From Actinoalloteichus_B caeruleus (lineage in GTDB: Bacteria > Actinomycetota > Actinomycetes > Mycobacteriales > Pseudonocardiaceae): a stretch of 64,000 bases of DNA. The notes beneath the pieces are model-generated. The model saw nothing but the letters and a program-made list of their open reading frames with translations. It was not told the origin of the DNA and did no database searches. A program made the translations under genes and the position numbers. The stretch lies in NCBI RefSeq assembly GCF_000718005.1, contig NZ_JODV01000020.1; one strand, written 5' to 3'. Of the stretch, positions 7,711-18,066 are shown piece after piece (position 1 is the stretch's first letter; the number at the start of each line of letters is the position of its first letter).

Positions 7711-9603
7711 GTGACTTCTGTACAGCGGCGGGCCAGGGTCCGCGCCCCGGAGCTCACCGGGCGCGGCTGGTTGAACACGGGCGGTGAGACGGTCCGCCTC
7801 GCGGACCTGCGGGGCAAGGTCGTCCTGTTGGACTTCTGGACCTTTTGCTGCGTCAACTGCCTGCACGTCCTCGACGAGCTGCGTCCCCTGGAGGAGGAGT
7901 TCTCCGACGTCCTCGTGACGATCGGCGTCCACTCGCCGAAGTTCACCCACGAGGCTGACCCGGACGCCCTCGCCGCCGCCGTCGAGCGCTACTCGGTCGA
8001 GCACCCGGTGCTCGACGACCCCGAGCTGGTGACCTGGCAGAACTACGCGGTCAAGGCCTGGCCGACGTTGGTGTTGATCGACCCCGAGGGGTACGTGGTG
8101 CACGTCGCCGCCGGGGAGGGGCACGTCGAGACCCTGCGCGACCTGGTCGCGGAGATCGTCAGCGAGCACGCGGACAAGGGCACCCTGCACCGGGGCTCCG
8201 GCCCCTACACCCCGCCGCCACCCGCCTCCACCGAGTTGCGCTTCCCCGGCGCGGTGACCGCGCTGCCCGGCGGGACGCTGCTGGTCAGCGACACCGCCCA
8301 CCACAGCCTCGTCGAGCTCGCCGCCGACGGGACGACCGTCCTCCGCCGCATCGGCAGTGGTCAGCGCGGCCGGAGCGACGGGCCGGCCGAGGAGGCGACG
8401 TTCTCCGAGCCCGGCGGCAGCACCCTGCTGCCCCCTGACCTCGCCGAGGCGCTGGGCGTCCACGTGGTGGTCGCCGACACCGTCAACCACCTGCTGCGGG
8501 GGGTGAACCTGGACACGGGCGAGGTCAGGACGCTCGCCGGCACCGGGGAGCAGTGGCGGGACGGCGCGGACGCCGGCCCCGGCACCGAGGTCCCGCTCAC
8601 CAGTCCGTGGGACGTGGCCTGGTGGGAGCCGGCCGGTGGAGTGGTGGTCGCGATGGCCGGGAACCACACCCTGGGACTCTACGACCCGAGGAGCGGCACC
8701 GTGCGGCGCTTCGCCGGCACGACCGTCGAGGGCCTGGCCGACGGGCCCGCAGGGGAGGCGTTCTTCGCGCAGACCTCCGCCCTGGCCGCCGCCGACGACC
8801 GCCTGTGGCTGGTCGACTCCGAGACCTCCGCGCTGCGGTGGCTCGAACGCGCGACGGCCCCGGCCGGGGGTGACGAGCCGCACTTCGTGGTGCGCACCGC
8901 CGTCGGAACGGGGCTGTTCGACTTCGGGCACCGCGACGGGCCCGCCGGCGAGGCGTTGTTCCAACACCCGTTGGGCGTCGCCGTGCTCCCGGACGGCAGC
9001 GTCGCCGTGTCCGACACCTACAACGGCGCGGTGCGCCGGTACGACCCGGCCTCCCAGGAGGTCTCCACCCTGGTCGGTGACCTCGCGGAGCCGGCCGGCG
9101 CGACCGTGCTCGACGGGGAACTGGTGGTCGCGCTGTCGGCGGCCCACCGCGTCGAACGCCCCGTGCCGCCCGGTGTCACCGCCCGCATCATCGCCGGGGA
9201 GGCCCAGCAGGTGCGGCGCCCCGCCACCGAGGTCGGCAGCGGTCAGGTCAGGCTGGTCGTCGTGTTCGAGCCGCCCGCCGGCCAGAAGCTCGACGAGCGG
9301 TACGGGCCGGCGACCCGGCTGGAGGTGACGTCCTCCCCGCCGGAGCTGTTGGTGTCCGGCGCGGGCGTCGACCAGTCCCTCACCCGCGACCTGGTGTTCT
9401 CCGACACCGTCGACGAGGGCGTGCTGCACGTCGTCGCCCAAGCGGCCAGCTGCGAGGACTCCGAGCTCGTCGAACACCCGGCCTGCCGGCTGACCAGACA
9501 GGACTGGGGGGTGCCGGTGCGCGTGACGCGCGGCGGAACCGCTCGGCTACCCCTGGTGATGGGTGGCCTGGACGAGTCCACAGAGAATCACACCGAGGAG
9601 TAA
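7711..9603 (+). CDS. Thioredoxin-fold protein with NHL beta-propeller (NHLRC2-like)
   Basis: A 630-residue two-domain protein. Residues 10-150 form a TlpA/AhpC-like thioredoxin domain with a CCVNC active site (WTFCCVNCLHVL); residues 170-520 form NHL repeats making a propeller; a small beta-rich C-terminal domain follows. This is the NHLRC2 arrangement found across actinobacteria. No signal peptide, so it is cytoplasmic. Role probably thiol redox control, not established. GTG 7711; no ribosome binding site seen. Confidence 0.85.
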   Translation: MTSVQRRARVRAPELTGRGWLNTGGETVRLADLRGKVVLLDFWTFCCVNCLHVLDELRPLEEEFSDVLVTIGVHSPKFTHEADPDALAAAVERYSVEHPVLDDPELVTWQNYAVKAWPTLVLIDPEGYVVHVAAGEGHVETLRDLVAEIVSEHADKGTLHRGSGPYTPPPPASTELRFPGAVTALPGGTLLVSDTAHHSLVELAADGTTVLRRIGSGQRGRSDGPAEEATFSEPGGSTLLPPDLAEALGVHVVVADTVNHLLRGVNLDTGEVRTLAGTGEQWRDGADAGPGTEVPLTSPWDVAWWEPAGGVVVAMAGNHTLGLYDPRSGTVRRFAGTTVEGLADGPAGEAFFAQTSALAAADDRLWLVDSETSALRWLERATAPAGGDEPHFVVRTAVGTGLFDFGHRDGPAGEALFQHPLGVAVLPDGSVAVSDTYNGAVRRYDPASQEVSTLVGDLAEPAGATVLDGELVVALSAAHRVERPVPPGVTARIIAGEAQQVRRPATEVGSGQVRLVVVFEPPAGQKLDERYGPATRLEVTSSPPELLVSGAGVDQSLTRDLVFSDTVDEGVLHVVAQAASCEDSELVEHPACRLTRQDWGVPVRVTRGGTARLPLVMGGLDESTENHTEE

Positions 9604-9660
9604 CGCTGATATGGTTGTTGTCGGCTGTCGGCCACTGGATGGGCCGCCCGGGACCACGAG

Positions 9661-9666
9661 TAGGCT
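9661..9666 (+). promoter_or_regulatory. Leaderless -10 box of the GroES-like gene
   Basis: TAGGCT ends 6 nt before GTG 9673. The identical hexamer and spacing recur before dcd (24031), which supports both as leaderless promoters. Confidence 0.6.
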
Positions 9667-9672
9667 CTACCA

Positions 9673-9993
9673 GTGTCCGTAGCGAAGCTCGAAATCCAGA
9701 TGCTGCACGACCGCGTCATGGTGCGGGCGTCGCCGGAGGACGGTGAACGGCGCAGCAGCGGCGGTATCGTGATCCCCGCCACCGCGCAGGTCGCCAAGCG
9801 GTTGGCCTGGGGTGAGGTCTTCGGAGTGGGGAGCAACGTCCGGACCGTCAAGGTCGGGGACAAGGTGCTCTTCAATCCCGACGAACAGTTCGAGGTCGAA
9901 GTCCAGGGCCAGTCGTACCTCGTCATGCGTGAACGCGATCTACATGCTGTCGCGAGCGAACAGACCGAGCACGGAACCGGTCTGTACTTGTGA
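9673..9993 (+). CDS. GroES-like co-chaperonin
   Basis: A 106-residue GroES-fold protein with the mobile-loop motif GGIVIPATA (about residues 30-38) and the VKVGDKVLFNP strand. It stands alone, with no groEL next to it, and is transcribed from its own leaderless promoter. The C-terminus is longer than in GroES and does not match the classical GroES ending, so it may serve a divergent chaperonin or have a separate role. Orphan GroES-like genes of this kind are common in Pseudonocardiaceae. Confidence 0.82.
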   Translation: MSVAKLEIQMLHDRVMVRASPEDGERRSSGGIVIPATAQVAKRLAWGEVFGVGSNVRTVKVGDKVLFNPDEQFEVEVQGQSYLVMRERDLHAVASEQTEHGTGLYL

Positions 9994-10072
9994 CCCGTGA
10001 CCCGAACGTGATGGCGAGCAGGTAGATCAGACCGCCACAAGGCCCCACACGTTCGATGGCGAAGGGGAGACG

Positions 10073-12790
10073 GTGCCAGACAGGGACAGGGACATGCCCC
10101 ACGGTCAGCAGCGGCCGGACGAGACGACGAAGATCGTGCCGTCCATGAGTGGCTCGCTCTTCGACCAGTCATCCGGCGACCAGCCGTCCACGCCGAACGG
10201 CCCCGGCACACCGCCAGGCGGGGAGCCGGCCCACGGGTCGGCGCTCCGCCCGGAGGAGACCGGTGGCCGGCGCGACCACGGCCAGTCGGCGACTGGTGGA
10301 CACCAGGGAGCAGGAGCACCCCGGGACACCGCGCCGACCGGGCAGTCCAACCTCTTCTTCGCCGCGACCCCCTCGAACCCGGAACCCGCCGAGGGCACCA
10401 CCGTGTTCGTCCGGCCGGTCAGCCCCGGGGTCTGGCAGGGCGGCGAGCCAGCGGCCCCCACCTCCTCCGAGACGGCCCCCGCCCCCAGCCAGGACCAGAC
10501 CGCGAGGCTCGACGCGCCCGGCTCCGGGCGGACCCCGGCGCGGGAGCCGGTCACCGCGCGCCTCGACGGCGACGCCACCACGGTCAGCGCTCCCATCGGC
10601 GGGCGACTGGACGGCGAGGGCGACACCGAACCGCGCCCCCGGCCCGAGCAGGACTCCGAGTCGCGGACCGAGACGATGCCGGCTCCGGCCGCCTCGGCGG
10701 ACGCCACCACGGTCCACCGCCCCCTTGACGCCACCCGGTCCAACGCCGCCGAAGCGACCACGGCCGCGCTGCCGGGAACGCCGCCCCGGGGCACCCACGT
10801 CGGGGAACCGGTCACCACCGACCTCGACCAGCCGACCGAGGTCATCCCGGTGATCCCGGCGGCCCAGCACCCCGGTGGCCCGCCCACCGCGGCCACCGAA
10901 CCCTTCTCCCCGGCGGCCGGCTTAACCGGACCGGGGACGACCCCGGGCGACCAGGCGGTCACCGGAGGGCACCCGGGTGGCCCCCCAACGACCGGCGGCC
11001 CCGGCGGCCCACCACCTCAGCAGCCCCCCGGGCCCGACAAGCCCGCCGGCGGATCCGGAAAGCGGAGGACGCTGGTCAAGGCGGCCATCGCCGTCGCGGC
11101 CACCATCGCGGGCCTCGCCGTCCTCTACGGCGTGGACATGGCGATGAGCTCCGGGAAGGTGCCGCGTGGCGTCGAGGTCGCCGGCGTCGACATCGGCGGC
11201 ATGGACCGGATGGCCGCCGAGGAACGACTGCGCGACGAGATCGGGCCCCGCCTCGGGCAGCCGATCGAGGTCACCGGCGGGGACGTCACCGCCGCGATCG
11301 AACCGGACAACGCCGGGCTGAGCATGAACTGGTCCGAGACCATGCAACTGGTCGGCGACCAGCCGCTCAACCCGATCACCAGGCTGACCTCCTTCTTCTC
11401 GACCACCGAGATCGCCCCCGTGCCGCAGGCGGACCGCGACCAGCTCGCCAGTGCCGTCTCCGACCTCGCCCCCGAGTTCGACAGGGAGGCCAAGGAGGGC
11501 GACATCCGGTTCGAGGGATCCGAGGCCGTGCCCGTGAACCCCGTCGCCGGTCAGCGGCTCGACGTGGACGGCGCCGTCGACGTGCTCATGCGTGACTGGG
11601 CCAACGGCCACTCCGTCGCGTTGCCCGTCGAGGTGGAGGAGGTCGGGACCACCGAGGAGGGCGTCCAGCTCGCGCTGGAGGAGGTGGCCCGCCCGGCCGT
11701 GTCCGGGCCGCTCACCGTCACCGGCGAGGGCGCCAACGCGATCGTCGAGCCAGCCACCATCGGTGAACTCCTCACCTTCACCCCCGGGGAGAACGGGGGG
11801 TTGGACCACGAGATCGACCGCGAGGCGCTCACCGAGAACCTGTCCGAGCAGCTGAAGGACACCGAGGAGAAGGGCCAGGACGCGGAGATCGTCTTCAGCG
11901 GTGGGTCCCCCTCGGTGAAGCCGTCGGTCGACGGCAGGGCGATCAACTGGGAGACCACCCTCGAACCCCTGGAGGAGACCATCCTCCGAGGCGCCGACCG
12001 GCGACTGGCCGCCCACTACGAGGACGAACCCGCCGAGGTCACCACCGAGGACGCGGAGAACCTGGGCGTCAAGGAGGTCATCGGCGAGTTCACCACGGGT
12101 GGGTTCGCCCCCGACTCCGGGCAGAACATCAAGCGGGCCGCCGAACAGGTGAACGGCGCGATCGTCAAGCCGGGCGACACCTTCAGCCTCAACGGGCACA
12201 CCGGCCCGAGGCAGGCCGCCCAGGGCTACGTCGACGCCGGCATCATCGAGCAGGGCAAGCCGGGCCGGGCCGTCGGTGGGGGCATCTCGCAGTTCGCCAC
12301 CACCCTGTACAACGCCTACTACTTCGCCGGCCTGGAGGACGTCCGCCACCAGGAGCACAGCTACTACATCAGCCGGTACCCGATGGGCCGGGAGGCGACG
12401 GTCTTCCAGAACCCCGATGGCAGCAGCGTCATCGACGTGTCGTTCCGCAACAACCTCGACCACGGCGTCGCGATCCAGACCATCTGGACGCCCAGCGACA
12501 TCACGGTCAGGATCTGGGGCACCAAGCAGTACCAGGTCGAGTCGGACACCGGGGAGCCCTTCGACCACAAGGACCCCGAGACGGTGGAGGTCAGCGACCC
12601 GGAGTGCAGCCCGAGCGCGGGCGGCCGCGGCTTCTCGGTCACCGACACCCGGGTCATCAAGGACCTGAGCGGCCAGGAGGTCCGCCGGGAGCCGCGCACC
12701 GTCCACTACCGGCCGCAGCCGAAGATCGAGTGCGTCGCTCGCGGCGGCGGTGGTGACGCCGGCAGCAGCGCCGCGAGCACCGGCGGCTGA
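10073..12790 (+). CDS. VanW-domain membrane protein with long disordered N-terminus
   Basis: A 905-residue protein. Residues 1-330 are Pro/Gly/Thr-rich and cytoplasmic, with repeated TT motifs (DETTKIV, EGTTVFV, DATTV twice, EATTA). One transmembrane helix lies at about 337-358. Outside the cell are peptidoglycan-binding_4-type domains (from about 365) and a VanW domain near 690-800 (GDTFSLNG, then GGGISQFATTLYNA), then a short tail. It is probably a cell-wall protein; the cytoplasmic TT motifs resemble Ser/Thr kinase sites. GTG 10073 has GGGGAG 3-4 nt upstream; ATG 10094 is an alternative. Confidence 0.85.
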   Translation: MPDRDRDMPHGQQRPDETTKIVPSMSGSLFDQSSGDQPSTPNGPGTPPGGEPAHGSALRPEETGGRRDHGQSATGGHQGAGAPRDTAPTGQSNLFFAATPSNPEPAEGTTVFVRPVSPGVWQGGEPAAPTSSETAPAPSQDQTARLDAPGSGRTPAREPVTARLDGDATTVSAPIGGRLDGEGDTEPRPRPEQDSESRTETMPAPAASADATTVHRPLDATRSNAAEATTAALPGTPPRGTHVGEPVTTDLDQPTEVIPVIPAAQHPGGPPTAATEPFSPAAGLTGPGTTPGDQAVTGGHPGGPPTTGGPGGPPPQQPPGPDKPAGGSGKRRTLVKAAIAVAATIAGLAVLYGVDMAMSSGKVPRGVEVAGVDIGGMDRMAAEERLRDEIGPRLGQPIEVTGGDVTAAIEPDNAGLSMNWSETMQLVGDQPLNPITRLTSFFSTTEIAPVPQADRDQLASAVSDLAPEFDREAKEGDIRFEGSEAVPVNPVAGQRLDVDGAVDVLMRDWANGHSVALPVEVEEVGTTEEGVQLALEEVARPAVSGPLTVTGEGANAIVEPATIGELLTFTPGENGGLDHEIDREALTENLSEQLKDTEEKGQDAEIVFSGGSPSVKPSVDGRAINWETTLEPLEETILRGADRRLAAHYEDEPAEVTTEDAENLGVKEVIGEFTTGGFAPDSGQNIKRAAEQVNGAIVKPGDTFSLNGHTGPRQAAQGYVDAGIIEQGKPGRAVGGGISQFATTLYNAYYFAGLEDVRHQEHSYYISRYPMGREATVFQNPDGSSVIDVSFRNNLDHGVAIQTIWTPSDITVRIWGTKQYQVESDTGEPFDHKDPETVEVSDPECSPSAGGRGFSVTDTRVIKDLSGQEVRREPRTVHYRPQPKIECVARGGGGDAGSSAASTGG

Positions 12791-12828
12791 GCGCCGGGCG
12801 GGAGCGCGGCGCTCTCGGACGAGCTGAC

Positions 12829-12858
12829 GAACGGCCGGGGAGCACTCCCCGGCCGTTC
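12829..12858 (+). terminator. Terminator of the VanW gene
   Basis: A 13-bp perfect inverted repeat (12829-12841 and 12846-12858) with a 4-nt GCAC loop, 38 nt after the stop. Confidence 0.75.
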
Positions 12859-13059
12859 CTCGTTCCTGGCCCCGAGCACCCGGACCACGGGGTCCGGGCC
12901 GTCGATGGTGTCGGCGGTCGATGAACGTGCCGGAGCCGACGGCCAGCCCGGGTGAGCCCGGGCACGGGACGGACGAGCGGTGGTGTTCCGCGTGCCCGGT
13001 GCCGAGGCGGGGCCGGGGCGTCACGCGAGAGCGTCGTCATGGGGGCCGGTCGCGGCATG

Positions 13060-13102
13060 ATGAGGGGCGGCGCCCGGTTCCACACCGGACGCCGCCCCTC
13101 AT
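13060..13102 (-). terminator. Terminator of the dnaK-hspR operon
   Basis: Arms ATGAGGGGCGGCG (13060-13072) and its complement (13090-13102) are perfect, and the 17-nt loop has an inner CCGGT/ACCGG pairing. It lies 19 nt beyond the hspR stop. Confidence 0.72.
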
Positions 13103-13121
13103 CGCTGGCGGTACCGCGCGC

Positions 13122-13562
13122 TCAGCGGCGAGGTTTGGGCTTCCAGACCACCAGCGCGGTCTCCCGTCGTCCCGGCAGCGGGACGAGTTCCCTGCGGTAG
13201 GAGGCGTGCACGGCGGCGGCCGCCTGCTCCGCGGCGACATGGGCCGCCGCGACCTGCTCGGACAGCTCCGCGACCCGGTCCCGCAGCGCCTCCAGCTCGT
13301 TCTCCAACTCGATGATCCGCTTGATCCCGGCCAGGTTGACGCCCTCGTCCTGGGACAGCCGTTGGACCTCGCGGAGCAGACCGATGTCCCTCGGCGAGTA
13401 GCGACGACCCCCGCCGTTGGCCCGGCCGGGTGAGACCAGGCCCATCCGGTCGTAGGTGCGCAGGGTCTGCGCGTGCAGGCCGGAGAGCTGGGCCGCCACC
13501 GAGATGACGAACATCGGGGTGTCCTCGTCGGCACCGGCAGGGAACGGGAAACCCGGGGTCAT
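13122..13562 (-). CDS. hspR: HspR heat-shock repressor (MerR family)
   Basis: A 146-residue MerR-type repressor. The helix-turn-helix (about 20-60) contains LHAQTLRTYDRMGLVSPGR and the following wing GGGRRYS; a coiled coil (about 85-120) supports dimerisation. It binds HAIR operators (CTTGAGT-N7-ACTCAAG), of which two lie before dnaK and one before clpB in this window. DnaK acts as co-repressor in Streptomyces. ATG 13562 has GGGAGGT 4-5 nt upstream and is 2 nt after the dnaJ stop, the usual last gene of the dnaK operon. Confidence 0.95.
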   Translation of the reverse strand: MTPGFPFPAGADEDTPMFVISVAAQLSGLHAQTLRTYDRMGLVSPGRANGGGRRYSPRDIGLLREVQRLSQDEGVNLAGIKRIIELENELEALRDRVAELSEQVAAAHVAAEQAAAAVHASYRRELVPLPGRRETALVVWKPKPRR

Positions 13563-13564
13563 GC

Positions 13565-14728
13565 CTACCTCCCGTCCTCCGCGCGCCGCAGGATCTCCGC
13601 GCGCGGATCGTGGTCCGCGGTGGCCTCGGCGTAGGCCTCCAACGCTGCCCTGGCCGCGTCGTCGAGCTTGCTGGGAACGCTCACCCGCAGGGTGACCAGC
13701 AGGTCGCCGACCCGTCCGTCGCGTCGTTCGATCCCCTTGCCCCGGACCCGGAGGGTCCGGCCGCTGGCGGTGCCGGGAGCCACCTTGAGTGACACCCTTC
13801 CGTCCAGGGTGGGCACGGTCAAGGTCGTTCCCAGCGTCAGCTCGGGGAACGTCACCGGAACGGTCACCGTGAGGTTGTCGCCGTCCCGCCCGAACACCGG
13901 GTGGGGGGTGACGTGCACCAGCACGAAGAGGTCGCCGGTGGGCCCGTTGTCGCGGCCGGGCTCCCCGCGCCCCGCCAGCCGGATGCGCTGACCGTTGGAC
14001 ACCCCGGCCGGGATGCGGACGGTCAGGGTCCGCGTCTGGGTGGTGACGCCCTCGCCGGCGCAGTCCGGGCAGGGTTGGTCGATCAGCTTGCCCGACCCCC
14101 GGCAGTCCCGGCACGGCTCGCTGAACGCGAACGCACCCTGGCTGCGGTTGACCAGGCCGGCACCGCCGCAGTTCGGGCACGTGCGCGGACTGGTGCCCAC
14201 CTTCGCACCCGAGCCGCCGCAGGTCTGGCAGGACGCCGGGCTGGAGAGCCGCAGCGGCACCGTGGCACCTCGCACCGCCTCGGTGAAGTCGATGCTGATC
14301 TCGGTCTCCACGTCGGCGCCGCGCTGGGCGCGGGTACCGCCGCCACCGCGACGGCGGCCGAAGAGACCGCCGAAGAGGTCGCCCAGGCTCTCGGCTCCCG
14401 AGGACCCGCCCCGGTTGCCGAACATGTCGCCGAAGTCGAAGCCACCCGACCCGAAACCGTCGAAGTTGCCGCCGCCGCGGAACCCACCCGACCCGAACAG
14501 CCGGCGAGCCTCGTCGTACTGCTTCCGCTTGGAGGCGTCGGACAGCACCCCGTAAGCCTCGGACACCGCCTTGAAGCGGGTCTCGGCCTTGGTGTCACCG
14601 GGGTTGGCGTCGGGGTGCAGGTCCCGGGCCAGCTTCCGGTACGACTTCTTGATCTCGTCGGCGGACGCGTCAGGAGGGACGCCCAGCTCCGCGTAGAAGT
14701 CCTTCTCGATCCAGTCCCTCGAACTCAC
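13565..14728 (-). CDS. dnaJ: Chaperone DnaJ
   Basis: A 387-residue class I J-protein. J domain at 10-75 with the HPD motif (LHPDANPGD), Gly/Phe-rich linker at about 80-130, four CxxCxGxG zinc-finger repeats (about 160-225: CQTCGGSG, CPNCGGAG, CRDCRGSG, CPDCAGEG) and C-terminal client-binding domains. It stimulates DnaK ATPase and delivers clients. The gene lies between grpE (18-nt gap) and hspR (2-nt gap), as in M. tuberculosis dnaJ1. Confidence 0.97.
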   Translation of the reverse strand: MSSRDWIEKDFYAELGVPPDASADEIKKSYRKLARDLHPDANPGDTKAETRFKAVSEAYGVLSDASKRKQYDEARRLFGSGGFRGGGNFDGFGSGGFDFGDMFGNRGGSSGAESLGDLFGGLFGRRRGGGGTRAQRGADVETEISIDFTEAVRGATVPLRLSSPASCQTCGGSGAKVGTSPRTCPNCGGAGLVNRSQGAFAFSEPCRDCRGSGKLIDQPCPDCAGEGVTTQTRTLTVRIPAGVSNGQRIRLAGRGEPGRDNGPTGDLFVLVHVTPHPVFGRDGDNLTVTVPVTFPELTLGTTLTVPTLDGRVSLKVAPGTASGRTLRVRGKGIERRDGRVGDLLVTLRVSVPSKLDDAARAALEAYAEATADHDPRAEILRRAEDGR

Positions 14729-14746
14729 CGAACGTCCCTCCCTTCC

Positions 14747-15501
14747 TCACGCGTCCCGCTCGGCCTGGTCACCGTTGGACGAGCCCTCGTCAGCCACCGG
14801 GGTGGGGGTACCGGACGGGTCGTGGTCGGTCACGCCGACCAGCGGTGCCCGCAGCACCCGGTCCCCGAACCGGTAGCCGCGACGCAGCACGGTGGTCACC
14901 GTCGGCTCGCTGACGTCGGGCGAGGTGTCGTGCTGCACCGCCTCGTGCACGGACGGGTCGAAGGGGTCGCCCTCCGCGCCGTACGGCTCCAGCCCGGCCT
15001 TGGTGAGCGTCTCCACGACCTTGTCGCCCACCGCCTTGAAGGGGCCGGTCAGGTCGCCGTGGGCCGCGGCCCGCTCCAGGTCGTCGAGCACGACCAGCAG
15101 GTCGGTCGCCAACGCGGCCTTGGCCGAGTTGATCGTGGCCTCCCTGTCGCGCTCGACCCGGCGCCGGTAGTTGGCGTACTCGGCGCTGAGCCGCTGGAGG
15201 TCGGCGGTCCGCTCGGCCAGCTGCTGTTCCAGCTCGCTGGGGGCGGCGGCCTCGGTCTCCGCGACGGGCGCGTCCTCCGGGGCCGTCTCCACGGCGTCCG
15301 CCTCGATGACCACCGGCTCGTCCTCCTGAGGCGCCGACGGCTCCTCGGGGGACGGCTCGGCGCGGTGCCGGCCGCCGTTGCTCTCGGCGTCCGGGTCGCG
15401 CGCCTCGCCGGTCTCGGGGTCGATGCGGCGGCGGTCGCGGATCACGACCCTGGGCTGCTCGTCCCCGTTCTCACGATCGGGAAGTTCCTGCCCCTGCGCG
15501 C

Positions 15502-15505
<4 letters not shown>
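14747..15505 (-). CDS. grpE: Nucleotide exchange factor GrpE
   Basis: A 252-residue GrpE: a long acidic, disordered N-terminus (1-85), coiled coil (about 85-130, ELEQQLAERTADLQRL) and the C-terminal beta domain containing the signature near GLEPYGAEGDPFDPSVHEAV. It resets DnaK by releasing ADP. Its ATG overlaps the dnaK stop by 4 nt (ATGA), so translation is coupled. A polar C-terminal tail of about 30 residues is longer than in E. coli. Confidence 0.97.
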
Positions 15506-17376
<1,871 letters not shown>

Positions 17377-17404
17377 CGAAGAACCTCCTGCTGCTCTGCT
17401 ATGC

Positions 17405-17425
17405 GTTGAGTGGAACGGGCTCAAG
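17405..17425. promoter_or_regulatory. HAIR operator 1 of the dnaK operon
   Basis: GTTGAGT-N7-GCTCAAG, a near-perfect match to the HspR-associated inverted repeat, 29 bp before the dnaK start. Confidence 0.85.
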
Positions 17426-17459
17426 TCTGCGCTCACCCGGTCGACGGAGTCAACCAGGC

Positions 17460-17480
17460 CTTGAGCGTCCCGCGCTCAAT
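17460..17480. promoter_or_regulatory. HAIR operator 2 of the dnaK operon
   Basis: CTTGAGC-N7-GCTCAAT, a second HspR site 55 bp (centre to centre) upstream of the first. Paired HAIR boxes are typical for dnaK. Confidence 0.85.
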
Positions 17481-18066
17481 CTTTCTGCCACGCCCAACGT
17501 GATACCCGTCGCTCTTGTTCCCTGCTCCGGCGCCTTCTTTCGTTTTCCCTGGTCAGGGGCTCGGTAGTTGGCGCGGTGGCCGTGTGGGCCGCGTCGGGTG
17601 GCGCGGCGCCCCCGAGCGTTGGCGGGTCGCTGGCGCTGGCGCCTGGTCGGTTCCGCGCGGCCCGCGTGGCCGGGGGCGGGCTGGTGGCCGCGGTCGCTCG
17701 ACCCGGGTGAGCGGCTCCGGCGGAGGTATCCGGGTCGATGCGCCCGGCGGGATCCGGTCGGGCGGGTGCCCCTTCTTCTCACTCTTTGGAAGATCTCGAA
17801 CGGGCGATCAAGGTGACGGGAACGGTATTTACCCATCCATTACCCGATGCCGATCAAGGGCACCACCTCGGTGGTTGTGCGAGCGGTGTCACCGACATCA
17901 CCGCAGGTAGGTAACGAACCGGCCAACTTTGTGCACTATTTCACGAAGATCACTTCCTGGCTTCGTCCCCCTGGTTACGGTCCCCATGTCGCCCAAAAGA
18001 GTGATGTCCCTTTCTCGCTCGAAGGCGTGAGGCACTGGGGGCTGGGGTGTGAAGGGAAGGACTTTC
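17481..18066. other. Long intergenic region between dnaK and the S1 protease
   Basis: Nearly 590 bp between divergent genes. The left part is very GC-rich without repeats I can define; the right part (about 17780-18000) is more AT-rich and should hold the protease promoter. Open frames here lack ribosome binding sites and recognisable similarity. Confidence 0.5.

Noticed and set aside
6958..9477. An 839-codon minus-strand open frame
   Set aside because: It is antisense to the thioredoxin-NHL gene and has the Gly/Arg/Val/His-rich composition of antisense translation.
10922..13024. A 700-codon minus-strand open frame
   Set aside because: Antisense of the VanW gene; no motif, no ribosome binding site.
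17515..17910. A possible small gene between dnaK and the protease
   Set aside because: No ribosome binding site, overlapping frames in several phases, low-complexity product.
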